Source: Thermodesulfatator atlanticus (GTDB lineage Bacteria; Desulfobacterota; Thermodesulfobacteria; Thermodesulfobacteriales; Thermodesulfatatoraceae). Taken from it: a DNA stretch of 6,679 nt. Shown piece by piece: positions 5,430-6,679 of the stretch. The stretch is from NCBI GenBank assembly GCA_011321895.1, contig DROK01000255.1, positions 1 to 6,679 of the forward strand, in the 5' to 3' direction. The notes under the pieces are model-generated. The model searched no databases and was not told the origin of the DNA. It was given only the letters and a program-made list of their open reading frames with translations. The position numbers and the translations under genes are program-made. The stretch's first letter is position 1, and each line of letters starts with the position of its first letter.

Positions 5430-6679
5430 CTATCCTTCCTCGATCCTCAATAATTTGGTGGGGGCGGTAACCACCTCGAGCCGGTCGATGGCGGCAAGGG
5501 CCCGGGAAACCGCGGCTTCGCGGGCCTCATGGGTGAGCATAACGATGGGGACAGACCCTCTGGCCTCCCTGCCTTTTTGAATGACGGTGGCGATACTGAT
5601 CTCGTTTTCTCCGAGAATCCCGGCGATCTTTGAAAGGACTCCGGGACGGTCCACCGCAGAAAAACGGAAATAATAGCGGGAAACCACTTCGTTCATGGGT
5701 TTTAAGGGCAGTCGCTGGAGATCCGCGAGCTGAAAAGAAAGGGGTGGCACCCGTAAGGTGGCCCCGGAGAGCACGTTACGGGCCAGGTCCACGATATCAC
5801 TTACTACGGCGCTGCCGGTGGGCATCTGGCCGGCCCCCAGGCCGTAAAGCAAAATATCGCCCACGGCGTCTCCCCTGACGTAAAAGGCGTTATAAGCCAT
5901 CCGCACCGAGGCCAGGACGTGATCCTCGGCAATCAAGGCCGGATGCACCCGTACCTCAAGGCCGTTTTCCGTCTCCTTACAAATGGCCAAAAGCTTGGTC
6001 ACGAAGCCAAGCTCCCGGGCAAAGGCGATATCCAGGGGCTCGATTTCCCTGATCCCTTCCACGTAAATATCCTCTAAAGAGATCTCGGTGCCGTAAGCCA
6101 GGGTGGTGAGGAGGGCCAGTTTGTGGGCCGCGTCAATACCGTCAACGTCAAGGCTCGGGTCCGCCTCGGCAAAACCGGCCTCCTGGGCCTCGGCCAGGGC
6201 CTCTTCAAAAGAAAGCCCTTCGTCAGTCATCCGGGTGAGAATATAGTTACAGGTCCCGTTTACGATACCGGTCAGGGACTTGATGCGGTTTCCCGCCAGA
6301 CTCTCTTTGAGGGTCTTGATGATGGGCACTCCACCCCCAACCGCGGCCTCAAAGGCGATATCCACTCCCTTTTCCTTGGCGGCGGCGAAGAGTTCCGCCC
6401 CGTATTCGGCCAGGACCGCTTTGTTAGCGGTGACCACGTGTTTGCCGGCCTCGATGGCCTTCAAGATAAAAGTTCTTGCCGGCTCAAGCCCCCCGATTAA
6501 TTCCACCACTATTTTTATTTCCGGGTCCCGGAAAATGCTTTCCGGATCCGTGGTCAGCAGGGTGTCAGGCACCTCCACCCGCCGGGGAAGACTCGGATCC
6601 CGCACCGCAATCTTTTTCACCAGGAGCGGGGCCCCGAGCCTCTTTTTAATAAGAGATTGGTTTTCGAAAAGGATTTTTA
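5430..6679 (-). CDS. hom: Homoserine dehydrogenase, N-terminus cut by window edge
   Basis: This enzyme reduces aspartate semialdehyde to homoserine with NAD(P)H, the branch step to threonine, methionine and isoleucine. 415 residues are visible (counted from the first full codon at 6677). About 20 residues with the GxGxxG nucleotide loop are missing beyond 6679. The frame stays open to the edge and reads ENQSLIKKRLGAPLLVKKIA, the normal family continuation, so the GTG at 6620 is not the start. Visible parts: rest of the Rossmann domain with TANKA (83-87) holding a conserved Lys; catalytic domain with VNGTCNYILTRM (139-150), DVDGIDAAHK (177-186) ending in the conserved Lys, and GLGAGQMPTGSAV (279-291); and a C-terminal ACT domain (about 337-409, DRPGVLSKIAGIL) for allosteric feedback, probably by threonine. 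The stop is TAG at 5432-5430. A 62-nt gap separates it from the CheD-like gene on the same strand, so they may share a transcript. The family is secure. Confidence 0.97.
   Translation of the reverse strand, partial: KILFENQSLIKKRLGAPLLVKKIAVRDPSLPRRVEVPDTLLTTDPESIFRDPEIKIVVELIGGLEPARTFILKAIEAGKHVVTANKAVLAEYGAELFAAAKEKGVDIAFEAAVGGGVPIIKTLKESLAGNRIKSLTGIVNGTCNYILTRMTDEGLSFEEALAEAQEAGFAEADPSLDVDGIDAAHKLALLTTLAYGTEISLEDIYVEGIREIEPLDIAFARELGFVTKLLAICKETENGLEVRVHPALIAEDHVLASVRMAYNAFYVRGDAVGDILLYGLGAGQMPTGSAVVSDIVDLARNVLSGATLRVPPLSFQLADLQRLPLKPMNEVVSRYYFRFSAVDRPGVLSKIAGILGENEISIATVIQKGREARGSVPIVMLTHEAREAAVSRALAAIDRLEVVTAPTKLLRIEEG

Noticed and set aside
6618..6620. GTG as the start of homoserine dehydrogenase
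   Set aside because: The open frame continues to the window edge with family-like residues, and the nucleotide-binding loop must lie further upstream.
1..6679. Mobile elements, CRISPR arrays, tRNA or rRNA genes, riboswitches
   Set aside because: I saw no terminal inverted repeats, transposase motifs, spaced repeats, tRNA-like arms or long structured leaders; genes cover nearly the whole window.

Overview
The window is ordinary chromosomal DNA from a bacterium: densely coded, moderately GC-rich, with no phage, transposon, CRISPR or RNA-gene signal. It holds eight protein genes, two of them cut by the window edges. A bacterial fructose-1,6-bisphosphate aldolase/phosphatase, Glu/Lys/Arg-rich proteins, a MoaE-like protein of the reduced type I associate with sulfate reducers, a CheD relative and a stand-alone FlhB C-terminal-like protein together suggest a thermophilic, probably autotrophic, motile bacterium. 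A Thermodesulfobacteriota/Desulfobacterota-like lineage is my best guess, but it is inferred from gene content and not proven.

Layout. (1) 1-1669, minus strand: the N-terminal 153 codons of cysteinyl-tRNA synthetase (cysS), preceded by a G+C-rich hairpin and the bifunctional gluconeogenic enzyme FBP aldolase/phosphatase. (2) 1670-1802: a divergent intergenic region with a clear plus-strand promoter and only a weak minus-strand one. (3) 1803-4046, plus strand: a tight operon of a MoaE-like protein, RNase G/E and a small FlhB C-terminal-domain protein, with genes overlapping by 1 and 44 nt. (4) 4043-6679, minus strand: homoserine dehydrogenase (N-terminus off the window), then a CheD-like protein, then an HDOD-domain protein. 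The last two overlap by 7 nt. The two gene sets meet tail to tail with overlapping stop codons.

How the genes fit together. Most are housekeeping: charging tRNA with cysteine, gluconeogenesis, RNA processing, molybdenum-cofactor synthesis and Thr/Met/Ile biosynthesis. A motility/signalling thread runs through them: the FlhB-tail protein, CheD-like and HDOD.

I found no convincing undescribed multi-gene system. The most interesting points are the CheD-like protein, which keeps its catalytic Thr and Cys but has Val in place of the catalytic His; its overlap with an HDOD gene; a shortened MoaE coupled to RNase G; an Asp-to-Ala change next to the RNase G active site; and a possibly leaderless cysS promoter lying inside a small palindrome.
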